From the NCBI GenBank assembly GCA_964540965.1, contig CAZIOT010000011.1, positions 80,518-144,517 of the forward strand: a stretch of DNA of 64,000 bases. Reading direction: 5' to 3'. Below are positions 48,696 through 56,685 of this stretch, one piece after another (the stretch's first letter is position 1; each line of letters starts with the position of its first letter). Both the position numbers and the translations under genes were made by a program. The notes beneath the pieces are model-generated. The model made no database searches. It saw nothing but the letters and a program-made list of their open reading frames with translations, and was not told where the DNA came from. The stretch comes from JADYZU01 sp964540965. GTDB taxonomy: Bacteria > Pseudomonadota > Alphaproteobacteria > Rhodobacterales > Rhodobacteraceae.

Positions 48696-49694
48696 TCAGC
48701 CCCGGACGTCGACCACCACCCGCCCCTGCACCTGGCCCTGCAGGATCGCCGCGCCAAGGTCCGGCAGGTCGGCAAGTCCAGCCGGGCGGATCATCGCCTC
48801 GAGCCGGTCCAGCGGCAGGTCGCGGGCGATGCGCGCCCAGGCGCGTTGCCGCAGCGGCACCGGCGCCATCACGCTGTCGATGCCCAGAAGGTTGACCGCG
48901 CGCAGCAGGAACGGCACCACCGTCGCCGGCACGGCGGCACCGCCCGCCAGCCCCACGGCGGCGACCGAGGCGCCGTATTTCATCTGGCCCAGAAGCCGCG
49001 CCAGCATCGCCCCGCCCACCGCGTCGATGCAGCCGGCCCAGAGCTCCGATTCGAGCGGCCGCTTCACCGTTTCCGCCAGTTCGACCCGCGGCACGATCCG
49101 CGTCGCGCCCAGATCGCGCAGATAGGTCTCGGTCTCGGGCCGGCCGGTGACGGCGGCAACGCCGTAGCCCAGCCGTGACAGGATCGCGACCGCGACCGAG
49201 CCGACGCCGCCGGCGGCGCCGGTGACCAGCACCTCGCCCTTTTCCGGGGTCAGGCCGTGATCCTCGAGCGCCATCACCGCCAGCATTGCGGTGAAACCGG
49301 CGGTGCCGACCGCCATCGCCTGCCGCGTCGTCAGCCCGTCGGGCAGCGCCACCGGCCAGCCGGCGGGCACGCGGGCGCGGCTGGCATATCCGCCCCAGCG
49401 GTTTTCGCCCATGCGCCAGCCGGTCACCACCACCGGGTCGCCCGGCTTCCAGCGCGGGTCGGACGAGTGTTCGACCCTGCCGGCAAGGTCGATGCCGCCG
49501 ACATGGGGGTATTGCCGCACAAGCCCGCCGCCGCCTTGCGACAGGCACAGCCCGTCCTTGTAGTTCAGCGTCGAATATTCGACGGCGATGGTCACCTCGC
49601 CCTCGGGCAGGCGGTCGTCGGCGACCTCGGCCACGCGGGAGGTGACGGTGCCGTCTTGGGCCTTTTCGGTCAGAAGCGCCCGGAACATCGTCAT
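48696..49694 (-). CDS. acuI: Acrylyl-CoA reductase-type oxidoreductase AcuI (YhdH family)
   Basis: AcuI reduces toxic acrylyl-CoA to propionyl-CoA with NADPH. The 332-residue MDR protein lacks the zinc-binding cysteines of alcohol dehydrogenases. It shows the AcuI/YhdH blocks STLNYKDGL near residue 42, HVGGIDLAGRV, the Rossmann VTGAAGGVGSVAVAILSRLG around residue 152, and LLGIDSVMAPVPLRQRAW. The ATG at 49694 overlaps the ilvD stop (ATGA), so the two are co-translated. In marine relatives acuI is usually with DMSP genes; here no dddL, acuH or prpE is nearby. Confidence 0.9.
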   Translation of the reverse strand: MTMFRALLTEKAQDGTVTSRVAEVADDRLPEGEVTIAVEYSTLNYKDGLCLSQGGGGLVRQYPHVGGIDLAGRVEHSSDPRWKPGDPVVVTGWRMGENRWGGYASRARVPAGWPVALPDGLTTRQAMAVGTAGFTAMLAVMALEDHGLTPEKGEVLVTGAAGGVGSVAVAILSRLGYGVAAVTGRPETETYLRDLGATRIVPRVELAETVKRPLESELWAGCIDAVGGAMLARLLGQMKYGASVAAVGLAGGAAVPATVVPFLLRAVNLLGIDSVMAPVPLRQRAWARIARDLPLDRLEAMIRPAGLADLPDLGAAILQGQVQGRVVVDVRG

Positions 49695-51529
49695 TCGTCC
49701 GGCAGCACCCGCACCGCGCCCTTGTCGGCGGATGCGGCGAACATGCCATAGGCGCGCAGGGCCTGCGACACCTTGCGCGACCGCGGTTTGACCGGCTTCC
49801 AGCCCTTCGCGTCCTGTTCGGCCCGCCGCCGCGCCAGTTCGGCCTCGGGGATGCGCAGGGAAATGCTGCGCCCCGGAATGTCGATGTCGATCATGTCGCC
49901 TTCGCGGACCAGGCCGATGGCGCCGCCCGAGGCCGCCTCGGGCGAGACATGGCCGATGGACAGGCCCGAGGTGCCGCCCGAGAAGCGGCCGTCGGTCAGG
50001 AGGGCGCAGGCCTTGCCCAGCCCTTTCGACTTCAGATAGCTGGTCGGATACAGCATTTCCTGCATCCCCGGCCCGCCCTTTGGCCCTTCGTAACGGATGA
50101 CGACCACGTCGCCGGCCTTGATTTCGTTGTTGAGGATCGCGGCCACCGCGTCGTTCTGGCTTTCGAAAACCCGGGCCGGGCCGCTGAAGACAAGGATGCT
50201 TTCATCCACGCCTGCGGTCTTCACGATGCAGCCGTCCAGCGCGATGTTGCCGCGCAGCACCGCCAGCCCGCCGTCCTTGGAAAACGGCGTCTTGGCCGAG
50301 CGGATAACGCCCTGTTCGCGGTCAAGGTCCAGCTCGACATAGCGCGACGCCTGCGAAAAGGCGGTGGCCGATCTTTGCCCGCCGGGGGCGGCCATGAAGA
50401 ACTGGCGCACGCTTTCCTGATTGGTGCGGCTGACATCCCAGCGGTCAAGCGCGGCGGCCATGGTCGGGGCGTGGACCGTGACGCAATCGCGGTTCAGAAG
50501 GCCGGCGTTGTCGAGCTGGCCGAGGATCGCCATGATGCCGCCGGCACGGTGGACGTCCTCCATATGCACGTCGTTCTTGGCCGGGGCGACCTTGCACAGG
50601 CAGGGCACCTTGCGCGACAGGCGGTCGATGTCCTCCATGGTAAAGTCGATGCCGCCCTCGATCGCGGCGGCAAGGATGTGCAGCACGGTGTTGGTCGAGC
50701 CGCCCATGGCGATGTCGAGCGACATGGCGTTTTCGAACGCCGCCTTGTTGGCCACGTTGCGCGGCAACACGCTGTCGTCGTTCTGTTCGTAATGGCGGCG
50801 GGTGATGTCGAGGATCAGGTGCCCGGCCTCGACAAACAGGCGCTTGCGGTCGGCATGGGTGGCAAGGGTCGATCCGTTGCCGGGCAGCGACAGGCCCAGC
50901 GCCTCGGTCAGGCAGTTCATCGAATTGGCGGTGAACATGCCCGAACAGGATCCGCAGGTCGGGCAGGCCGCTTCCTCGATCGCCTTGACCTCGGCATCGG
51001 TATAGGAATCGTCGGCGGCGACGACCATGGCGTCGATCAGGTCAAGCGCGATCTCCTTGCCCTTGACCACGGCCTTGCCGGCCTCCATCGGGCCGCCCGA
51101 CACGAACACCGCCGGGATGTTCAGCCGCATCGCCGCCATCAGCATCCCCGGCGTGATCTTGTCGCAGTTCGAGATGCAGACCATGGCGTCGGCGCAATGG
51201 GCGTTTACCATGTATTCCACGCTGTCGGCGATGATCTCGCGGCTGGGAAGGCTGTACAGCATCCCGTCATGGCCCATGGCGATGCCGTCATCGACGGCGA
51301 TGGTGTTGAATTCCTTGGCGACACCGCCGGCCGCCTCGATCTCGCGTGCAACAAGCTGGCCCAGATCCTTGAGATGGACATGGCCCGGCACGAACTGGGT
51401 GAATGAATTGACCACCGCGATGATCGGCTTGCCGAAATCGCCGTCCTTCATTCCCGTCGCCCGCCACAGGCCGCGGGCGCCGGCCATGTTGCGGCCGTGG
51501 GTCGTGGTGCGTGAGCGATAGACGGGCAT
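49691..51529 (-). CDS. ilvD: Dihydroxy-acid dehydratase
   Basis: IlvD dehydrates 2,3-dihydroxy-3-methyl acids to the keto acids of valine and isoleucine using an iron-sulfur cluster. The 612-residue protein shows the family cysteines and motifs CDKITPGML near residue 123, CPTCGSCSGMFTANSMNC with two further cysteines near 195-202, and SGGTSGLSIGHVSPEA near the end. The ATG at 51529 follows AAAGGA; an upstream in-frame ATG at 51559 is less likely. A promoter is predicted at 51575-51603. It is divergent from the hydantoinase operon. Confidence 0.97.
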   Translation of the reverse strand: MPVYRSRTTTHGRNMAGARGLWRATGMKDGDFGKPIIAVVNSFTQFVPGHVHLKDLGQLVAREIEAAGGVAKEFNTIAVDDGIAMGHDGMLYSLPSREIIADSVEYMVNAHCADAMVCISNCDKITPGMLMAAMRLNIPAVFVSGGPMEAGKAVVKGKEIALDLIDAMVVAADDSYTDAEVKAIEEAACPTCGSCSGMFTANSMNCLTEALGLSLPGNGSTLATHADRKRLFVEAGHLILDITRRHYEQNDDSVLPRNVANKAAFENAMSLDIAMGGSTNTVLHILAAAIEGGIDFTMEDIDRLSRKVPCLCKVAPAKNDVHMEDVHRAGGIMAILGQLDNAGLLNRDCVTVHAPTMAAALDRWDVSRTNQESVRQFFMAAPGGQRSATAFSQASRYVELDLDREQGVIRSAKTPFSKDGGLAVLRGNIALDGCIVKTAGVDESILVFSGPARVFESQNDAVAAILNNEIKAGDVVVIRYEGPKGGPGMQEMLYPTSYLKSKGLGKACALLTDGRFSGGTSGLSIGHVSPEAASGGAIGLVREGDMIDIDIPGRSISLRIPEAELARRRAEQDAKGWKPVKPRSRKVSQALRAYGMFAASADKGAVRVLPDE

Positions 51530-51574
51530 CGGGGCATCCTTTCGGAATCGGGCTGGCATCGGGCTGCGCTGACG

Positions 51575-51603
51575 GGCTTTGCATCCGCCGCCGGCAGGGT
51601 CAA
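51575..51603 (-). promoter_or_regulatory. Predicted ilvD promoter
   Basis: On the minus strand TTGACCC, 14 bases, then GCAAAGCC, which differs from GCTANAWC at two positions. It leaves a leader of about 40 bases. Confidence 0.4.
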
Positions 51604-51662
51604 TGCCCCGCCCGCGCCGCAGCGCGGCATCGGCGCCGGATCGGGACCGGAAAGGGGCAAAT

Positions 51663-51677
51663 TTAAGTGAAGCTAAA
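51663..51677. promoter_or_regulatory. Candidate operator O1 of the hydantoinase operon
   Basis: TTAAGTGAAGCTAAA is, with two mismatches, the reverse complement of the site at 51717-51731. It lies 8 bases upstream of the -35 element. Confidence 0.5.
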
Positions 51678-51684
51678 AAAGCTG

Positions 51685-51714
51685 TTGACGCGGAGACAGC
51701 GAGTCGCCTAGCGT
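51685..51714 (+). promoter_or_regulatory. Predicted promoter of the XRE-cupin/hydantoinase operon
   Basis: TTGACG (51685-51690), 18 bases, TAGCGT (51709-51714). Transcription would start at about 51721, inside operator O2. Confidence 0.5.
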
Positions 51715-51716
51715 TC

Positions 51717-51731
51717 TTTAGCTACACTAAA
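51717..51731. promoter_or_regulatory. Candidate operator O2 of the hydantoinase operon
   Basis: TTTAGCTACACTAAA is almost self-complementary (TTTAG...CTAAA) and matches O1 in inverted orientation. O1 and O2 centres are 54 bases apart, about five helical turns, and enclose the promoter. This is the layout of a repressor that binds cooperatively across a promoter. Confidence 0.5.
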
Positions 51732-51743
51732 AACGGACCCAAG

Positions 51744-52370
51744 ATGACGCATCCTGCGCAGGCCACGGACCCCGGTCCGGCGGACGGAACCGGCATGGGC
51801 GAACGCATCCGCGAACGGCGCAAGGCGCTGGGGCTGACCCTGCAGCAGGTGGCCGATGCCGCCGGTCTGACGCCGGGATTCATCAGCCAGATCGAACGCG
51901 ATCTTGCCACGCCGTCGATCACCTCGCTGACCAATGTGGCCCGCGTGCTGGACCTTGACCGGGCCGCCTTCCTGACCCAGCCGCCCGATCCGGGCGCCGC
52001 GACCAGGGCCGGCGCGCGGCCGGTCTGGGGCCTTGACCCCTCGCTTCTTGGCTATGAACGGCTGTCCTCGACCTTTCCCGGCAACGTGCTGCGCGCCGTC
52101 ATCATCCACGAGGCGCCGGGCCACCGCACCGAACCGATCAGTCACGAGGGCGAGGAACTGTTCTTCATCCTGTCCGGCGCGCTGACGGTCGAGCTTGACG
52201 GCGAGACGCATCTGCTGCGGCCGGGGGATTCGATCCATTTCGCCTCGACCCGGGTGCATTCGACCTGGAACCATACCGAAAGTGTCACGACGATGCTGCA
52301 CACCTGCACCATGGACGTGTTCGGCGACACCCGCCGCGCCGCCCATATCCCCGGCGGGGACCTGCCATGA
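51744..52370 (+). CDS. XRE-cupin transcription regulator of the hydantoinase operon
   Basis: This 208-residue protein has an N-terminal XRE helix-turn-helix (residues about 20-75: RIRERRKALGLTLQQVADAA, GFISQIERDLATPSITSLTN) and a C-terminal cupin sensor (about 125-195: EGEELFFILSGALTVELDGE, RPGDSIHF, STRVHSTWNH). Regulators of this class repress or activate genes for small-molecule catabolism and sense the substrate in the cupin. Two inverted operator-like sites enclose its promoter, which suggests autoregulation of the whole operon. The start is ATG 51744 (ATG 51795 is an alternative). It overlaps the GAF gene by ATGA. Confidence 0.9.
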   Translation: MTHPAQATDPGPADGTGMGERIRERRKALGLTLQQVADAAGLTPGFISQIERDLATPSITSLTNVARVLDLDRAAFLTQPPDPGAATRAGARPVWGLDPSLLGYERLSSTFPGNVLRAVIIHEAPGHRTEPISHEGEELFFILSGALTVELDGETHLLRPGDSIHFASTRVHSTWNHTESVTTMLHTCTMDVFGDTRRAAHIPGGDLP

Positions 52371-52852
52371 CCGGCATCGCCGATGCCATTGCCGGCACGG
52401 ATGTCGCCGCCGCGATGGCGGCGCTGGGCCGACTGGCCGAAACCGTGACGGGCGCCCGCCTTGTCACCGTCATGGTCTTTGACCCCGACGACGGCAGCGC
52501 CGGGCGGGAATGGACCAACATGCCCGATGTCTATCCCGTCTCGGGGCGCAAGCCGATGAACACGACGCATTGGACGGAACAGGTCTTTGGCCGGCACGAG
52601 ACCTTTGTCGCCAACAGCATCGACGAAATCGCCGCGGTCTTTGACGACCATCCGCTGATCGCCAGCCTTGGCTGCGAAAGCTGCATGAACCTGCCCATCG
52701 TCATCGGCGGGCAGGTCATGGGCACGATCAACTGCCTTGACGCCGCCGGCTACTGGACCGCCGCGCGGCTGGCCGAGGCGCGCGCCCTGCGCCTGCCCGG
52801 CGCCGCCACCCTGATGTTTCACCGCATGATGACCAAGGAATCGCAAGCATGA
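52367..52852 (+). CDS. Stand-alone GAF-domain protein
   Basis: A 161-residue protein consisting of one GAF-type domain: TGARLVTVMVFDPDDGS, a central ANSIDEIAAVFDDHPLIASL, and CESCMNLPIVIGGQVMGTIN with two cysteines. GAF domains bind small ligands. In this operon, between a regulator and hyuA with ATGA overlaps on both sides, it may sense the substrate or assist the hydantoinase. Its function is not known. No output domain is attached, which is unusual for a signalling GAF. Confidence 0.85.
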   Translation: MTGIADAIAGTDVAAAMAALGRLAETVTGARLVTVMVFDPDDGSAGREWTNMPDVYPVSGRKPMNTTHWTEQVFGRHETFVANSIDEIAAVFDDHPLIASLGCESCMNLPIVIGGQVMGTINCLDAAGYWTAARLAEARALRLPGAATLMFHRMMTKESQA

Positions 52853-54903
52853 CCCTGCGCGTTGCCACCGATGTCGGCGGCACTTTCACCGATCTCGTCG
52901 CGTTCGAGACGCTCGCCGACGGCTCGACCCGCATCACCACGGCAAAATCCGACACCACCCCGCCGAATTTCGAAGAGGGGGTGCTGAACGTGCTGGCCAA
53001 GGGCGGCGTCGATCCCGCCGCGGTCGATTTCCTGGCCCATGGCACCACAGTGGTCATCAACGCCCTGACCGAACGCAAGGGCGTCACGGTCGGCCTCATC
53101 ACCACCGAGGGCTTTCGCGACAGCCTCGAGATCGCCCGCGGCAACCGGCCCGACTTCTTCAACCTGGCCTATGAAAAGCCGAAACCCTTTGTGCCGCGCT
53201 ACCTGCGGCGCGAACTGGCCGGGCGGATGGATTACCACGGGAACGAGGTGCAACCGCTGGACCTGACCCCGCTGGCCGGCATCGTCGCCGATTTCAAGGC
53301 CGAAGGGGTGCAGGCCGTCGCGATTTCCTTCCTGCATGCCTATGCCAACCCCGCGCATGAACAGGCCGCGCTGGCCGAACTGCGCCGGCTCTGGCCCGAG
53401 GTCGCGGCCGTCGCCGCGCACCAGATTGCCCGGGAATGGCGCGAATACGAACGCACCAATACCGCCGTGCTGTCGGCCTATGTCCAGCCCGCCGCCGAAC
53501 GCTATCTGCGCCGGCTGGAAAGCGGGCTGAAGGGCAAGGGGCTGAAATCCGCGCCCTATATCATGCAGTCGAATTGCGGGGTGGACAGCCTGGATGCCAC
53601 CGCCCGCATTCCGATCACCATGGTCGAAAGCGGCCCAGCCTCGGGCTTTTGGGGGGCGGCCGAACTGGGGCGGCTGATCGGAGAGCCGAATGTCCTCGCG
53701 CTCGACATCGGCGGGACCACGGCGAAATGCAGCCTGATCGAGAACGGCCAGGTGCGGATCATGACCGATTACTGGATCGAGCGCGACCATCGGTCCTCGG
53801 GCTATCCGATCATGACGCCGGTGGTCGATCTGGTGGAAATCGGCAACGGCGGCGGGTCGATCGCCTGGGTTGACGAGTTCAGCAAGCTGCATGTCGGCCC
53901 GCAATCGGCCGGGGCCATGCCGGGGCCGGCGGCCTATGGCCGTGGCGGCACCAGTGCCACGACGACCGACGCCAACCTCTGGCTGGGCCGGATCAACCGC
54001 GACTATTTCTGCGGCGGCGAGGTGGTGGCCGACATGGCGGCGACCGAACGCGCGCTGACCGATCTGGCCGGCCGGCTGAACATCGGCGTTGACGAGGCGG
54101 CGCGCGGCATCGTGCGGATCGCCAACAACAACATGGTCAACGCGCTGAAACTGGTGTCGCTGAACCGCGGCCACGACCCGCGCGATTTCACGCTGGTGGT
54201 GTTCGGCGGCGGCGGGCCGATGCATGGCGTCGCCCTTGGGCAAGAGCTTGGCGTGAAGAAGGTGGTGATCCCCGCCGGCGCCTCGGTGTTCTCGGCCTGG
54301 GGCATGATGATGTCCGACCTGCGCCGCGATTACTTTGTCACCCGGCTGGCCACGCTTGACCAGGGCGCCGCCGACGGGATCGAGGCCGCCTTTGCCGCGA
54401 CCGAAGAACAGGCGCGGGCGCAGTTCGCCGCCGAAGGCATCGACGCCGGCAAGGTGCGGCTGCAACGCTATGGCAAGTTCCGCTACCAGAATCAGGAACA
54501 TACGGTCGAAGTGCCGCTGTCGGGCCCGGTGTCGGACGCGGGCCTGACCCGCATCGCCGACGATTTCCACAGCACCTATGAACGGGAATACACCTACCGG
54601 CTCAAGGCCCCGGTCGAGATGGTGGGCCTGCATGTCGTCGCCACGGCCGAGGTCGGCAAGCTGACGATGACCGCCGCGCCCGAAGGCCCGGCCGATGCCG
54701 GCCCGGCGCTCAAGGGGCGCCGCAGCGTCGACTATGCGCTCGACGGTATCCACGAGGCGACGATCTATGACGGAACGAAACTCGCGCCCGGGATGAAGTT
54801 CGTCGGCCCCGCGGTGGTCGAGGATCCCGGCACCACCATCGTCATCCACCCCGGCAACCGTGCGCAGATCGACGGTTTCGGCAACCTGCACATCACGCTC
54901 TGA
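52849..54903 (+). CDS. hyuA: Hydantoinase/oxoprolinase family protein, subunit A
   Basis: This 684-residue ATP-dependent cyclic amidase subunit of the HyuA/AcxA/OplA family has an actin-like ATPase fold with two phosphate-binding blocks, VATDVGGTFTDLVAFE at the N-terminus and LALDIGGTTAKCSLIE near residue 285. Conserved parts AHGTTVVINALTERKG and FGGGGPMHGVALGQEL are also visible. The complex with HyuB hydrolyses N-methylhydantoin, 5-oxoproline or carboxylates ketones (acetone, acetophenone); which applies cannot be told. It follows the GAF gene by ATGA and precedes hyuB by 9 bases. Confidence 0.92.
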   Translation: MTLRVATDVGGTFTDLVAFETLADGSTRITTAKSDTTPPNFEEGVLNVLAKGGVDPAAVDFLAHGTTVVINALTERKGVTVGLITTEGFRDSLEIARGNRPDFFNLAYEKPKPFVPRYLRRELAGRMDYHGNEVQPLDLTPLAGIVADFKAEGVQAVAISFLHAYANPAHEQAALAELRRLWPEVAAVAAHQIAREWREYERTNTAVLSAYVQPAAERYLRRLESGLKGKGLKSAPYIMQSNCGVDSLDATARIPITMVESGPASGFWGAAELGRLIGEPNVLALDIGGTTAKCSLIENGQVRIMTDYWIERDHRSSGYPIMTPVVDLVEIGNGGGSIAWVDEFSKLHVGPQSAGAMPGPAAYGRGGTSATTTDANLWLGRINRDYFCGGEVVADMAATERALTDLAGRLNIGVDEAARGIVRIANNNMVNALKLVSLNRGHDPRDFTLVVFGGGGPMHGVALGQELGVKKVVIPAGASVFSAWGMMMSDLRRDYFVTRLATLDQGAADGIEAAFAATEEQARAQFAAEGIDAGKVRLQRYGKFRYQNQEHTVEVPLSGPVSDAGLTRIADDFHSTYEREYTYRLKAPVEMVGLHVVATAEVGKLTMTAAPEGPADAGPALKGRRSVDYALDGIHEATIYDGTKLAPGMKFVGPAVVEDPGTTIVIHPGNRAQIDGFGNLHITL

Positions 54904-54912
54904 GGACCAGCC

Positions 54913-56562
54913 ATGATTGATCCGATCACGCAGGAAATCATCCAGAACTCGCTTCAGGCCGCCGCGGACGAGATGTTCGCCGCCTTCCGCAAGACCGCCA
55001 TGTCCTCGATCATCTACGAGGTGCTGGACATGTCCACCGGCATCCTTGACGCGGATGGAGAGCTGGCCTGTTCCGGCGCCGGCATCCCCGCCTTCATCGG
55101 CGTGCTGGACAAGGCGACCAAGGTCGTCATCTCGCGCCACGATCCGGCCAGCGTGGCCGAGGGCGATGTCTATGTCACCAACGACCCCTATTACGGCGGC
55201 GTCACCCACCTGTCCGACCTGATCTTTGTCATGCCGGTGTTCGTGGACGGCCGGCTGATCGCCTGGACCGCCAACATCGCCCACAATTCCGACATCGGTG
55301 GCATGGCGCCGGGGTCGCTCTCGGGTGCCGCGACCGAGGTGTTCCAGGAGGGGCTGCGCCTGCCCGCCATCAAGATCATCGACAAGGGCACGCCCATCGC
55401 GCCCCTGTTCGAGGTCATCAAGGTCAACAGCCGGATGCCCGACGTGCTTGAGGGCGATGTCTGGGCGGCCATCGCCTCGGCCCGGATCGGGGCACGGCGG
55501 TTGCAGGAACTGGCGACGAAATACGGCGTCGACGTCTTTACCCGGGCCATGAGCAATTTCATGGACCATGGCGAAACCGTCGCCCGCGCCGCGATGAAGG
55601 ATCTGCCGCGCGGCACCTTTGAACTGGCCGAAAATCAGGACGACGGCGCGGTCTTCAACGTCACGATCACGATCAGCGACGACGAATTCCTGATCGACCT
55701 GCGCAACAACCCCGACCAGTCGGTCGGGCCGGTCAACGCGGTGCGCGACGGGGTGATGATCGCCGCGCACATGATCTTCAAGAACGTCACCGATCCGCAC
55801 GCACCTGCCAACGGCGGATCGTTCCGGCCGGTGACGCTGCTGACCCGCAAGGGGTCGATCTTTGATGCGGCCGAACCGGCGGCCAACGGGTTCTATTACG
55901 AAGTGCTGCTGCGCGCCTATGACCTGATGTGGCGCTGCCTTGCGCCGCACATGCAGGGGCGGCTGGCGGCCGGGCATTTCGCCAGCGTCTGCGGCACCTT
56001 CATCGGCGGCACCCATCCCGATACCGGGCGGCAATACACGATCATCGAACCGCAGATCGGCGGCTGGGGCGCGCGGCCGGGCGCCGATGGCAATTCGGCG
56101 ATGTTCTGCGGTTTCCATGGCGAGACCTACAACTGCCCGGCCGAGATCAACGAGGCGCGGAACGGCGTCTGGGTCGACCGGATGGAGCTGAACATGGCGC
56201 CGGGCGGCGAGGGCGAATTCACCGGCGGCCGCGGCATCGTCATGGATTACCGGGTGCGGGCGGCGAACGGATACCTGACCGCCGGCTATACGCGGTCGAA
56301 ATATCCCGCCTGGGCGATGGCCGGCGGCGCCGAGGGATCGTCGAACCTGATCGAATTCCGCCCCAAGGCGGGCGACCCGGTGCGGCATGCCTTCGTCTCG
56401 GGCCTTGCCACCAAACCCGATGACGTGATCCGCGTCATCACCGGCAACGGCGGCGGCTATGGCGACCCCAGGAACCGCGCGCCCGGGGCCGTGGCGATGG
56501 ACGTCAAGAACGGCCTGATCTCGGCCGAGCGTGCACGCGAGGTCTACGGCTGGAAGGGCTGA
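54913..56562 (+). CDS. hyuB: Hydantoinase/oxoprolinase family protein, subunit B
   Basis: A 549-residue partner of HyuA. It begins in the family fashion with DPITQEIIQNSLQAAADEMF and has FRKTAMSSIIYEVLD, VTNDPYYGGVTHLSDL near residue 93, and HNSDIGGMAPGS near 121, the last two supplying the metal-binding residues of the B subunit. The C-terminal GNGGGYGDPRNRAPGAVAMD is also typical. With HyuA it forms an ATP-dependent amidohydrolase or carboxylase. A hairpin and an inverted repeat follow before the M24 gene. Confidence 0.93.
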   Translation: MIDPITQEIIQNSLQAAADEMFAAFRKTAMSSIIYEVLDMSTGILDADGELACSGAGIPAFIGVLDKATKVVISRHDPASVAEGDVYVTNDPYYGGVTHLSDLIFVMPVFVDGRLIAWTANIAHNSDIGGMAPGSLSGAATEVFQEGLRLPAIKIIDKGTPIAPLFEVIKVNSRMPDVLEGDVWAAIASARIGARRLQELATKYGVDVFTRAMSNFMDHGETVARAAMKDLPRGTFELAENQDDGAVFNVTITISDDEFLIDLRNNPDQSVGPVNAVRDGVMIAAHMIFKNVTDPHAPANGGSFRPVTLLTRKGSIFDAAEPAANGFYYEVLLRAYDLMWRCLAPHMQGRLAAGHFASVCGTFIGGTHPDTGRQYTIIEPQIGGWGARPGADGNSAMFCGFHGETYNCPAEINEARNGVWVDRMELNMAPGGEGEFTGGRGIVMDYRVRAANGYLTAGYTRSKYPAWAMAGGAEGSSNLIEFRPKAGDPVRHAFVSGLATKPDDVIRVITGNGGGYGDPRNRAPGAVAMDVKNGLISAERAREVYGWKG

Positions 56563-56589
56563 CCTGCCGGCGCTCGACAGCCGGCAAGG

Positions 56590-56605
56590 ATTATGCAAAC
56601 ATAAT
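56590..56605. promoter_or_regulatory. Inverted repeat upstream of the M24 gene
   Basis: ATTATG-CAAA-CATAAT lies in the 123-base gap between hyuB and the M24 gene, in an AT-rich patch. It may be a regulator site or part of a separate promoter. It does not resemble O1/O2 at 51.7 kb. Confidence 0.35.
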
Positions 56606-56611
56606 TACAAA

Positions 56612-56636
56612 GCAGGCCGCCCTTGCTGCGGCCTGC
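56612..56636 (+). terminator. Hairpin between hyuB and the M24 gene
   Basis: GCAGGCCGC pairs with GCGGCCTGC around a 7-base loop, 50 bases before the M24 start. With no T-tract it may be partial, setting lower M24 expression, or may stabilise hyuAB mRNA. Confidence 0.45.
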
Positions 56637-56685
56637 CCCAACCAGCGACGCGCGGGCATTGCCCGCCGCCGGACAAGGAACCGCC

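Noticed and set aside
52819..56598. A 1259-codon open frame on the minus strand opposite hyuA and hyuB
   Set aside because: Antisense shadow of two conserved genes; low-complexity Arg/His/Asp-rich translation without domains.
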